A DNA stretch of 24,173 nt, taken from the NCBI GenBank assembly GCA_900551945.1, contig URYE01000035.1, positions 1 to 24,173 on the forward strand. The letters are read 5' to 3'. Made by a program: the position numbers and the translations under genes. Numbering within the stretch: the first letter of the stretch is position 1; every line of letters starts with the position of its first letter. This document shows, piece after piece, positions 6,607-14,151 of this stretch. The notes beneath the pieces were generated by a model, which was not told the DNA's origin, made no database searches, and was given only the letters and a program-made list of their open reading frames with translations. This stretch comes from an uncultured Eubacterium sp. (GTDB taxonomy: Bacteria > Bacillota > Clostridia > Lachnospirales > Lachnospiraceae).

Positions 6607-6669
6607 GAGTGTACAATTTCAAAAACACAGGCAAATGCACTTTGTCAAGGCTTTTGAAATTGTGCAATC
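6607..6669. repeat. 63-base hairpin element downstream of the DUF378 gene
   Basis: GAGTGTACAATTTCAAAA (6607-6624) pairs with TTTTGAAATTGTGCAATC (6652-6669) over 18 positions with one mismatch and one G-U pair. The loop holds a second stem (GGCAAA/TTTGTC around TGCAC). It starts 17 bases after the stop codon, so it may act as a terminator or 3' end stabiliser, although no T-run follows directly. The compact fold also fits a small non-autonomous repeat. Confidence 0.5.
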
Positions 6670-6770
6670 AAACTAATATTATCTTTTATAGCTAATTTAT
6701 CAAAATAACTTTGCAATTTTATTTATGCAGCAGATATTCACAATTAACTTTGCTATTTATAATATAAAAT

Positions 6771-6860
6771 AAGGGCTGTTGCATTAATAAATACATTATA
6801 TATATTGTTATAATACAAAAATTATATACAAACAATAATTTCCTTAATGCAACAACCTTT
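6771..6860. repeat. MITE-like element with terminal inverted repeats
   Basis: AAGGGCTGTTGCATTAA (6771-6787) and TTAATGCAACAACCTTT (6844-6860) form terminal inverted repeats with 11 perfect pairs, one mismatch, then further pairs. A nested stem (TATTGTT/AACAATA) lies inside. The 90-base length with no coding capacity fits a miniature inverted-repeat element. A bidirectional terminator is the alternative, since T-rich runs follow both ends and the flanking genes converge. Confidence 0.45.
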
Positions 6861-6962
6861 TATATTAACAAGATGAATAATATATTAATATCAACTAAAT
6901 AGAACAGACTCATCTTACTGTTTTATACAATAAATTTGTGTGCCTACTTGACAATCTTAAAA

Positions 6963-7358
6963 TTATTGATATATTTCTCTCCATTCCATATCGCCACGTT
7001 CTAAAGACTTTATAAGAAGCTCTGCGGTTGCAAGATTAGTAGCTAATGGAATATTATACATATCACAAAGATTACATATATTATCTGAATTAGACTCATG
7101 TGCAAGAGGGTTTTCTACTTCTCTTAAAAATATAACCAAATCAATCTGATTATGTTCAATCTGAGCACAAAGTTGCTGGTCACCACCAAGATGTCCTGCA
7201 AGAAACTTATGAATTGACAGGTTAGTAACCTCTTCAATAAGTCGTCCTGTCGTACCTGTTGCAAATAATTGATTTTTATTTAAAATCCCTCTGTATGCTA
7301 TACAAAAATTCTGCATTAATTTTTTCTTTGATTCATGTGCAATTAAACCAATGTTCAT
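6963..7358 (-). CDS. mgsA: Methylglyoxal synthase-like protein with altered active-site residues
   Basis: Methylglyoxal synthase converts dihydroxyacetone phosphate to methylglyoxal, a phosphate-relieving bypass of glycolysis. The 131-residue protein has the MGS fold signature: NIGLIAH (2-8), phosphate-binding ATGTTG (33-38), GGDQQ (58-62) with the presumed catalytic base Asp60, and YNIPLATNLATAELLI. It departs from the family at several conserved points: AHD is AHE (Glu9), GPLGGD is GHLGGD (His56), RDPL is REVE (79-82), and the usual H-x-P-D block reads HESN (87-90). ATG 7358 follows a strong AGGAGG at seven bases; an upstream frame overlapping rodA has no such signal. It follows rodA by 19 bases and is probably the last gene of the minD-minE-rodA unit. 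Confidence 0.85.
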   Translation of the reverse strand: MNIGLIAHESKKKLMQNFCIAYRGILNKNQLFATGTTGRLIEEVTNLSIHKFLAGHLGGDQQLCAQIEHNQIDLVIFLREVENPLAHESNSDNICNLCDMYNIPLATNLATAELLIKSLERGDMEWREIYQ

Positions 7359-7377
7359 AAGTACCCTCCTGTAATTA

Positions 7378-8517
7378 TTATCCTCTAAAGTCGTCTGCAA
7401 ATATTTCATCATCTCTTTCAACATTACGTTGAAGTGATACATTTAACACTATTCCCATTGTAATATATAATGTAAGAAGTGATGTTAAACCATAACTAAA
7501 AAACGGAAGCGGAAGTCCTGTATTAGGAAGTAATCTTGTTACAACCCCTATATTAAGACAACTCTGAAATGCTATATACCCTGCCGCTCCACAACATAAA
7601 AGCCGTCCTGCAAAATCCTTTGCTTTAACTGCAGCTATAATACATTCAATAACAATCCATGCTAAAAGCAATATTGTTGCACAACAGCCAATAAAACCAA
7701 GTTCTTCGCCTACTACGGCAAAAATAAAGTCAGTCTGCGCCTCTGCTATATAATTAGCATTCTTTAAAGATGATGGGTCATCATTGTTAAGCCCTTTTCC
7801 TGTAAGCTGTCCTGAACCTATTGCTTGTACTGCCTTATCCTGCTGATATGTTCCATCGCCATAATTTTCTGGGTCAATAAATGCCATAATTCTGTTTCTT
7901 TGGTAATCTTCAAGTAAAGTCTGATTAGGATTACTTACATATATTATCCCTGCCGTAGCTAAAGGAACTACAATTAACAATGCAATTCCAATTATCTTAT
8001 AACTAAGACCAGCACAGAATATTATAGTAAGAAGAACCAAAGTAATAAGAATTGTAGTTGACAAGTCTGGCTCCATCTCAATAAGTGCAAGTGGAATAAT
8101 AAGAACAATTCCTAGAACTGCTAAAAACTTGAGATTATTAATCTCCTTTTTATACATTGAAACAACTTTTGCCGTAAATATTATCATTATGACTTTTGAT
8201 AATTCTGAGGGCTGAAGCTGAAATCCTCCTAATCTTATCCATCTTTGAGCACCATTTACTGAAACACCAATTGCTTTAACAAGCACAAGCAATATAACAT
8301 TAATAAAATAAAAGAGCCAATAAAAGTTCAATAACCAATTATAGTCAACAAATGATATAAATAACATAAGAACAAGTGAAAGGCCCATACCCAAGCATTG
8401 CTTTATTGTGAAGCTTGAATCAGCACTATTAATAACTGCTATACCATAACATGAAGTTACAATCACTAATATCACAAGTCTTAGATTGTATGAACGCAGT
8501 TTATATTTCTTAAACAT
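7378..8517 (-). CDS. rodA: SEDS peptidoglycan glycosyltransferase RodA
   Basis: RodA polymerises lipid II into glycan strands for lateral wall growth, working with a class B PBP (the PBP2 gene is in this window). The 379-residue protein has about ten hydrophobic helices and clear SEDS blocks: NGAQRWIRLGGFQLQPSELSK, EMEPDLST, YQRNRIMAFIDPE, QAIGSGQLTGKG, and AQTDFIFAVVGEELGF with the Asp considered essential in the family. It ends with LPNTGLPLPFFSYGLTS. A SpoVE or FtsW identity is possible, but elongasome and min neighbours favour RodA. ATG 8517 is chosen because GGAG lies six bases upstream; an in-frame ATG at 8529 has no ribosome binding site and includes that GGAG. It is 76 bases downstream of minE. 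Confidence 0.92.
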   Translation of the reverse strand: MFKKYKLRSYNLRLVILVIVTSCYGIAVINSADSSFTIKQCLGMGLSLVLMLFISFVDYNWLLNFYWLFYFINVILLVLVKAIGVSVNGAQRWIRLGGFQLQPSELSKVIMIIFTAKVVSMYKKEINNLKFLAVLGIVLIIPLALIEMEPDLSTTILITLVLLTIIFCAGLSYKIIGIALLIVVPLATAGIIYVSNPNQTLLEDYQRNRIMAFIDPENYGDGTYQQDKAVQAIGSGQLTGKGLNNDDPSSLKNANYIAEAQTDFIFAVVGEELGFIGCCATILLLAWIVIECIIAAVKAKDFAGRLLCCGAAGYIAFQSCLNIGVVTRLLPNTGLPLPFFSYGLTSLLTLYITMGIVLNVSLQRNVERDDEIFADDFRG

Positions 8518-8593
8518 CTCTATCTCCATTTCTGTGCAGACTACTAAGTATTAATTCCTTTTTGGCTATTATTATCCCATCTGCCTATGTATA

Positions 8594-8869
8594 TTATTTA
8601 TCACTATTTCTAAGGTTTTTAATAGGAATATTTGCATATAATGCTGGCACTGTACCATTGTCAGTTTCTGACTCTGTTGATGTAATTTGAATATCCAGTC
8701 CATCTGCATCTATAACCATATATTTTGATATAACTTGAATAATATCATTTTTTATCATCTCCATTACTTCGGGAGAACAATTAGCTCTGTCCGAAACTAA
8801 TAAGAGTTTTAGTCTGTCTTTTGCCACATCGCTAGAGCCTTTTTTCTTAAATATATCCATCAAGCCCAT
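8594..8869 (-). CDS. minE: Cell division topological specificity factor MinE
   Basis: MinE stimulates the MinD ATPase at the membrane and drives pole-to-pole oscillation, which confines the MinC inhibitor to the poles. The 91-residue protein has an amphipathic N-terminus (GLMDIFKKK, membrane targeting), the MinD-contact segment AKDRLKLLLVSDR (about 16-28), and the dimerising beta domain that starts with VISKYMVIDADGLDIQI. Length is normal. ATG 8869 follows GGAG by four to five bases. It lies 49 bases after minD and upstream of rodA. Presence of MinE means this organism uses an oscillating Min system rather than only a DivIVA/MinJ-type arrangement. Confidence 0.94.
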   Translation of the reverse strand: MGLMDIFKKKGSSDVAKDRLKLLLVSDRANCSPEVMEMIKNDIIQVISKYMVIDADGLDIQITSTESETDNGTVPALYANIPIKNLRNSDK

Positions 8870-8918
8870 TTTTTCTCCATTCTTGCGTAAAAATACGCCA
8901 TTTTATGCAAATCTTACA

Positions 8919-9728
8919 TTATCTTTTATCACTTTTAAATAATGTAGACAATTTTTTGAAAAAGCTACCTTTACCATTCAAGTCAAGAAATGGAACTTCC
9001 TCACCAAGAATTCTCTTGCAAATATTCATATATGCTTGTCCAGCGAGGCTATCATCTCCTACTAATGGTTGTCCTTTATTAGTTGCAACAACAATTCTTT
9101 CATCATCAGGAATTGCTCCAATTACATTGAGCTGTAAAATATCATTTACATCTTCAATAGACATCATATCGCCTCTATTTACCATATCCATTCTTATTCT
9201 GTTGACAATAAGGTCTTCATGGTCTTTTAATCCGTTAGCATCTAAAAGACCAACTATTCTATCTGCATCTCTTATTGCTGATACTTCTGGTGTTGTAACA
9301 ACTAAAGCTCTATCAGCCGCTGCTATTGCATTCTGAAATCCTTGTTCAATTCCAGCAGGACAGTCAAGTATTATGTAATCATAGCCATCTGGGTCTGTCT
9401 TAAGCTCATCTATAACCTTTCTCATCTGTTCTGGTGTAACTGCTGACTTATCTCTTGTCTGAGCTGTTGGAAGTAAATATAACTTAGGGCATCTTTTATC
9501 TGCAATTAATGCCTGCTTTATTCTACAATTACCTTCAACAACGTCTACAAGATTGTATACAATTCTATTTTCTAATCCTAATACAACATCAAGATTTCTT
9601 AACCCTGTGTCCGTGTCAATCATTACTACACTCTTTCCAAGCTTTGCAAGACCTGTACCTATGTTTGCTGTTGTAGTTGTCTTTCCAACTCCACCTTTTC
9701 CGGATGTAACAACAATTACTTCACTCAT
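8919..9728 (-). CDS. minD: Septum site-determining ATPase MinD
   Basis: MinD is a membrane-cycling ParA/MinD-family ATPase that recruits MinC and MinE. The 269-residue protein has the deviant Walker A GKGGVGKT at 10-17, with signature Lys11 and Lys16. It also has the switch block MIDTDTGLRNLD with Asp38 and Asp40, YDYIILDCPAGIE as Walker B/switch II, and a C-terminal amphipathic membrane helix (GSFFKKLSTLFKS, about 254-266). All key residues are intact and length is normal. ATG 9728 follows GGAGG. It is separated from minC by 190 bases that carry a candidate promoter, so minD-minE-rodA-mgsA may be transcribed independently of minC. Confidence 0.96.
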   Translation of the reverse strand: MSEVIVVTSGKGGVGKTTTTANIGTGLAKLGKSVVMIDTDTGLRNLDVVLGLENRIVYNLVDVVEGNCRIKQALIADKRCPKLYLLPTAQTRDKSAVTPEQMRKVIDELKTDPDGYDYIILDCPAGIEQGFQNAIAAADRALVVTTPEVSAIRDADRIVGLLDANGLKDHEDLIVNRIRMDMVNRGDMMSIEDVNDILQLNVIGAIPDDERIVVATNKGQPLVGDDSLAGQAYMNICKRILGEEVPFLDLNGKGSFFKKLSTLFKSDKR

Positions 9729-9785
9729 TTTCTTTCCTCCTGAAACACTTATCTAAATTTTATTTGCACATTACAGCTTAAAATA

Positions 9786-9814
9786 ATTATGCGTTTTTTT
9801 GACAATTAAATCAA
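9786..9814 (-). promoter_or_regulatory. Candidate sigma-A promoter for minD
   Basis: On the minus strand, TTGATT (9809-9814) and CATAAT (9786-9791) are 17 bases apart, about 58 bases upstream of the minD start. The unusually large minC-minD gap supports a promoter here. Farther upstream an inverted repeat AGTAAAT/ATTTACT (9873-9894) follows the minC end without a T-tract. Confidence 0.4.
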
Positions 9815-9919
9815 TATTTTTTTGTAAAATGTATATAAAAAATTCACCCTTGTATATATTACACTTATGTCAAGTAAATATCTTGTCATTTACTGTCCTA
9901 TAAAAAAATATCTCTGTGT

Positions 9920-10672
9920 TTAATTAAGTCTTATATCATCAATAACACTTTGTTCTAAGTTTTCTATATATATATTACCATTATCTACAAATGCTATCTT
10001 AGGCTGAATAGTTTTTGATACTTTTAGCTTCTTTCTAGGCTCACTATCTGAACTCCTTGCTATTACATCACCTATTCTAATCTGCATTGGGTCCATATCA
10101 AGAGCTACAACAAAAGCATTTTCATTGCCATCTCCACCTGCAAAAGCATTGCCTTTAAGACTTCCTAATACAATTATGTTACCTTTAGCAATTACCCTTC
10201 CACCAGGATTAACATCACCAAGTATAACAATACTACTCTCTGCCTCAAATACTTGACCTGAGCGAAGTGTACCTTTGTAGAACTGTCCTTCTTTTAATGT
10301 ATTATTTAAACAATTGTTATTTTGTTCTTTATTATTTGAAGCTAACGTCTTTTCTTTTATTTTTGCTAATTGTGACTCAAGCGCTTTTTTTACAGCTTCT
10401 TCATATCTTATTTCTCTTTCTTTGTCATCATCTACTAAACACACAATATTAAGCTGTGATACATCTGAAATTATATCTGCAATTTCCTTTTGTTGTTCAA
10501 AAGTAAGATTTCTGCCTTCAAATCCTAATGCCATTGCTGCATTTCCAAAAAATTTAGACGATGCAATAAACTTATCTCTTATCTGTTGTTTTAAATTCTC
10601 ATATGAAGCACTTTCATTTAATACAACTGTTATCCCATGTTTTGTTCCTTTGATAACAACTGAACTTTCCAA
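9920..10672 (-). CDS. minC: Septum site-determining protein MinC
   Basis: MinC blocks FtsZ assembly away from mid-cell when recruited by MinD. The 250-residue protein has the N-terminal FtsZ-inhibiting domain (VVIKGTKHGITVVLNE at the start) and a C-terminal beta-helix MinD-binding domain (YKGTLRSGQVFEAESSIVI, then GDVNPGGRVIAKGNIIVLGSLKG). The middle linker is Lys/Asn-rich. The start is uncertain because no ATG exists. TTG 10672 has GAGGTGA, a seven-base match to the 16S tail, five bases upstream. GTG 10681 in the same frame lies inside that ribosome binding site and would add only three residues (M-K-R). Location between PBP2 and minD matches the mreBCD-minCD order of Bacillus. Confidence 0.92.
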   Translation of the reverse strand: MESSVVIKGTKHGITVVLNESASYENLKQQIRDKFIASSKFFGNAAMALGFEGRNLTFEQQKEIADIISDVSQLNIVCLVDDDKEREIRYEEAVKKALESQLAKIKEKTLASNNKEQNNNCLNNTLKEGQFYKGTLRSGQVFEAESSIVILGDVNPGGRVIAKGNIIVLGSLKGNAFAGGDGNENAFVVALDMDPMQIRIGDVIARSSDSEPRKKLKVSKTIQPKIAFVDNGNIYIENLEQSVIDDIRLN

Positions 10673-10700
10673 CCTTTTCACCTCATTCCGCTATAGAGTT

Positions 10701-10764
10701 CTAATACCTTAACTATAGTCAAAGGTTCAAAAATATTTATATAAATAATATTTTCAAACCTTTG
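10701..10764 (-). promoter_or_regulatory. 45-base hairpin overlapping a candidate minC promoter
   Basis: CAAAGGTT (10720-10727) pairs with AACCTTTG (10757-10764), and a second block (AAAATATT on both arms) extends the stem after a two-base mismatch. It lies between the PBP2 stop and minC. No T-run follows on either strand. On the minus strand TTGAAC (10725-10730, within the stem) and TATTAG (10701-10706) are 18 bases apart and could be the minC promoter. The structure could be a weak terminator for the mre unit or an operator. Confidence 0.35.
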
Positions 10765-10812
10765 TTACATTAAATATAAAGCATATTAATTTATAAGTAA
10801 ATCAATATTTTA

Positions 10813-13599
10813 TTAATTTTTATCATTTTCAGCTTCATCTGCTCCGTAGTATATCTTGTATACTTCTGCGGCTACTTCTATAGCACTTGATGAAGAATAA
10901 CCATTAGGCATTGCTACTGCTACTGCTACTTGTGGGTCATCATATGGTGCATAACTTACAATTGTAGCATGGTCAGGTTCTGTTGTTTTTTCCTGCGCTG
11001 TACCTGTCTTTGCTGCAACTTTATATCCAAGCTGATTTAACTTAGTATAAGTCTGACCTGCCATCTGCATACCTGTATGAACCATACTCCATGCTGTTGA
11101 GCTTACATCAACTATATTATTTACTTCTGCTGAATTCTCTCTTACAAGCTCTCCTTCTGGGTCTGTAATCTTATCTACAAGTGTAAGATTATAACAAGTA
11201 CCCGAATTAGCAATTGTTGTTGCATATCTTGCAAGGTTAAGACAGCTATACTGATGTGTTCCCTGTCCAATAGCTGACTGTATTGCACTTACTGTTGAAG
11301 CATGTGGTGCTTTTTCGTCTATCTCGATACCAGCCTTTGTTGCAAGACCTAATTCTTCAGCATACTTTTGCATTATTGAAGTTCCATAAGTACTGTTGTA
11401 AGTACCGTCTTTGCTACAAGCAAGATTCCAACCAACATTATAGAAAAATACATTACAAGAATCTCTTAAAGCAGTTGTAACTGTTTCTGTTCCATGACCA
11501 TATAATCTCCAACATCTTGGTGCTGGGTCGACTTTATCAAATGAACCCGAACAATAAAAACCTGTTCCCGGTCCTATTACTCCTGTATCAAGTCCTGCAA
11601 TTGAAGTACAAGCCTTAAAGATTGAACCCGGTGCTGACTGTGCCTGTGTTGCCCAGTTTAATAATGGTTTAGACTTGTCATTACTTAATTGTCTATAATA
11701 GTCAGCATCAACTGACCCTGACATTTTGTTGTTGTCATAACTTGGATAACTTACAAGTGCAAGTATATCTCCGTTGTTAGGGTCTGTAATAACACATGAA
11801 CCAGAACAAGGCTTAAGTGCAAGTTGCGCTGGTGTAATTGTCTTTGTTGTTACAGCATTTAACATGAAGCCATAAGCTGATATTGCTCCACTACTAAGTG
11901 CTTGATATTGTGAGTCATCATCAAGTACGCCCTGTTCAAATAACAACATACATACTTGACTTCCAGAAATATTTCCATTCTGTAGCATATAATCATATAA
12001 CTTCTTATAGAAGCTATCATCTGTGTCAAGCTCACCAATAATATAATCAAGCAAAAGATTATATGACTCCTCAAGACTTGAGTATTGCTGTTCTGTAAGA
12101 ATTGTCATATCAATCCAATTCTGTGATATAGCATGTTTTAAAAATTCTTCAAGAGTTCTAGACTTACCGTCTACCCAGTCTATATATATCTCATCGCTTG
12201 TATCAATACTGTCTTTATTAAGCACTGACTGATTTGTAAGCATTTCATAGACATACCATACATAGTTCCTATCTTCATCAGATAATCTATTATAAGCTGT
12301 AGGTGTGTCTGTAAGCTCTGTTCTAAGCCAATCAAGAACTGTAGCTTTCTTACTTAAAAAAGCATTATATATATTTTGTTCATTGGCTGTCTTTCCCGAA
12401 GCAATCTCGTCCATTGACACAATGTTATTATCTATCAATGCAAAATATGCTTCATTCATAGGAATATAAACAGTTGCTGTTGAGTTACCCGACTCCATAA
12501 CATACTTAGATGAACCTTCTGGTACAAAATACTTAAGCAATAACTGTACAATTTCATCTTCAATTGCATTATATATTTTCTTCTGAAGATTAACATCTAT
12601 TGTAAGATATACATCATTACCAGCTTTTGAGTCAGTTTCATCAAGTACTTCTGTAATTCGTCCTACTGTATCAACATATACAGTCTTTGAACCTTTTTCT
12701 CCTGCAAGTTCATTTTCAAGTGCCTTTTCAATACCTGTTTTACCTACAATATCATTAGCTTCGTAAGAATCATCATCAGTTTGAAGACTTTCAAGTTCAC
12801 TTGCTGATACTGTTCCTGTATATCCTAATATCTGGGAACAATATACACTATCAACGTATCTTCTTATATACTGTTCTTCTACAGTAACACCTATAAGTTC
12901 ATCAGAATTTTCAAGGATAGCCGCCACTGTTTCGTCAGATACTTCATTTGCTATTACAAATGTTATATATCTGTTATATGAATTAGCTGACATATATCTT
13001 CTAAGATTAATTATCTCAAGAAGATGTGATGTAGAAAATTGATTAGCATTAATCTCATATCTATCACACAGATATGTCATCATTTCATTAGCAGAAGCTT
13101 GTTTTTGTTCATCTGTCAATTCATTTATAGACTTTGTTCCATATATATCTCTTTTAAATCTTAAAAGCGTGTTTCCTGCTATTGTAAAATCATAGCCACC
13201 ATCTGTTGATGCTTCAATTGGTAAATCATTAGTAAATTTATCGCCTTTAGACTCTATAATCTCAAGAGTTTTGTCAATTGCATGATTTAATTTTTGATTT
13301 TTTTCTGCATTATCTTTATATGTTCCACTATCACTTATTTTAACTGAAAATGCCAAATCATTGTATGCTAAAAGAACGCCATTTCTATCATATATTCTGC
13401 CCCTTGTTGCTGCTACACTTGTTGTCTTTTGAACTGTTGATGTCAAATCTTGAACATAAGATTCTCCATTTACTATCTGAAGTGAAAATACACGATTAAT
13501 TATAACCGAAAATAGCACTATAAACACAGCTACTAATGGTACAATTCTTGACTTTAGTAAACTCAATAAATAATCAAATAATTCTCTAATCAAATTCAC
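10813..13599 (-). CDS. mrdA: Class B penicillin-binding protein 2 with a large insertion
   Basis: PBP2 cross-links peptidoglycan during cell elongation as partner of RodA. The 928-residue protein has a membrane helix at about 19-39 and the dimerisation block TRGRIYDRNGVLLAYN (65-80). The transpeptidase motifs are S659-I-F-K662 (SxxK), S714-C-N716 (SxN) and K864-T-G866 (KTG). Family members are usually 600-750 residues; the extra length is a segment of about 245 residues (roughly 351-595), rich in Tyr, Asp and Asn, lying between YLTIDVNLQKKIYNAIEDEI and the catalytic-domain strand SCVITDPNNGDILALVSYPSYD. Large PBP2 proteins of this kind are common in Lachnospiraceae (recall). The GTG start at 13599 follows GGAG by five bases and overlaps the mreD end by 14 bases, showing translational coupling. 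Confidence 0.92.
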   Translation of the reverse strand: MNLIRELFDYLLSLLKSRIVPLVAVFIVLFSVIINRVFSLQIVNGESYVQDLTSTVQKTTSVAATRGRIYDRNGVLLAYNDLAFSVKISDSGTYKDNAEKNQKLNHAIDKTLEIIESKGDKFTNDLPIEASTDGGYDFTIAGNTLLRFKRDIYGTKSINELTDEQKQASANEMMTYLCDRYEINANQFSTSHLLEIINLRRYMSANSYNRYITFVIANEVSDETVAAILENSDELIGVTVEEQYIRRYVDSVYCSQILGYTGTVSASELESLQTDDDSYEANDIVGKTGIEKALENELAGEKGSKTVYVDTVGRITEVLDETDSKAGNDVYLTIDVNLQKKIYNAIEDEIVQLLLKYFVPEGSSKYVMESGNSTATVYIPMNEAYFALIDNNIVSMDEIASGKTANEQNIYNAFLSKKATVLDWLRTELTDTPTAYNRLSDEDRNYVWYVYEMLTNQSVLNKDSIDTSDEIYIDWVDGKSRTLEEFLKHAISQNWIDMTILTEQQYSSLEESYNLLLDYIIGELDTDDSFYKKLYDYMLQNGNISGSQVCMLLFEQGVLDDDSQYQALSSGAISAYGFMLNAVTTKTITPAQLALKPCSGSCVITDPNNGDILALVSYPSYDNNKMSGSVDADYYRQLSNDKSKPLLNWATQAQSAPGSIFKACTSIAGLDTGVIGPGTGFYCSGSFDKVDPAPRCWRLYGHGTETVTTALRDSCNVFFYNVGWNLACSKDGTYNSTYGTSIMQKYAEELGLATKAGIEIDEKAPHASTVSAIQSAIGQGTHQYSCLNLARYATTIANSGTCYNLTLVDKITDPEGELVRENSAEVNNIVDVSSTAWSMVHTGMQMAGQTYTKLNQLGYKVAAKTGTAQEKTTEPDHATIVSYAPYDDPQVAVAVAMPNGYSSSSAIEVAAEVYKIYYGADEAENDKN

Positions 13600-14104
13600 T
13601 CATTCTCCTTTTTCTTCTACTGTCTAACTTGCCATTAATAAATACAATTGGTTTATACAATATAACGGCCATAAACAGTGTGTATACAACTTCTGGCAAA
13701 ATAAATCTTGATATAAAATACATTACATCAAGTCTGTTATGTAACAGAAAATTGCCAATATATGACATAAATTCAAAGCAAAAATCAGATATTAAAAGCA
13801 ATGCAAGAGGAATAAGCAGCTCTGTTTCTTCATATTTCTGATAGAATAATCCAGCAAAATATCCTGCGAATACAAAGACAAGTGACGCAAAGCCTAATAA
13901 ATCTGAAAAGAATAAATCATACATAAAACCTGCAAAAAATCCCATAAACATTCCCTCTTTGCTTCCATTTAAGAAACCAAAAAGTACAGGAAGTATCATT
14001 AACAGATTAGGCTTTATACCACCTATAGAAATAACTCTTCCGAGTGTTACCTGTATAATATAGAAAAATAATATCAAAAGTATTTCTCCAATTTTCCTTT
14101 TCAT
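13586..14104 (-). CDS. mreD: Rod shape-determining protein MreD
   Basis: MreD is a small integral membrane component of the elongasome that works with MreC to activate RodA-PBP2. The 172-residue protein has about five hydrophobic helices, begins with a basic MKRK, and includes the family-like segment GIKPNLLMILPVLFGFLNGSKEGMFMGFFAGFMYDLFFSDLLG. Sequence conservation in this family is low, so the call depends partly on position between mreC and the PBP2 gene. It is 47 bases after mreC and overlaps the next gene by 14 bases. The start has a weak ribosome binding site (AAGGTG, about 12 bases away). Confidence 0.9.
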   Translation of the reverse strand: MKRKIGEILLILFFYIIQVTLGRVISIGGIKPNLLMILPVLFGFLNGSKEGMFMGFFAGFMYDLFFSDLLGFASLVFVFAGYFAGLFYQKYEETELLIPLALLLISDFCFEFMSYIGNFLLHNRLDVMYFISRFILPEVVYTLFMAVILYKPIVFINGKLDSRRKRRMSEFD

Positions 14105-14151
14105 TCCAGCCTAACGCACCTTTCTAAAAAATATAATGCAAAGAGTATGTT

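Larger units (their letters stand above)
6590..6962. other. Convergent intergenic region with two hairpin elements, no gene
   Basis: This 373-base AT-rich stretch lies between the convergent ends of the DUF378 gene and mgsA. I see no supported reading frame. It contains two separate long inverted repeats (6607-6669 and 6771-6860, listed separately). It also has a weak direct repeat, with AACTTTGCAATTTTATTTA near 6707 resembling AACTTTGCTATTTATAATA near 6746. Confidence 0.6.

Noticed and set aside
7359..7442. Longer mgsA overlapping the end of rodA
   Set aside because: The added residues do not match the family, whose N-terminus is the NIGLIAH strand. ATG 7358 has a strong AGGAGG.
9800..9838. 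A + strand promoter (TTGACA then TAAAAT) in the minC-minD gap
   Set aside because: The spacing is about 20 bases, there is no + strand gene to serve, and chance matches are expected in such AT-rich DNA.
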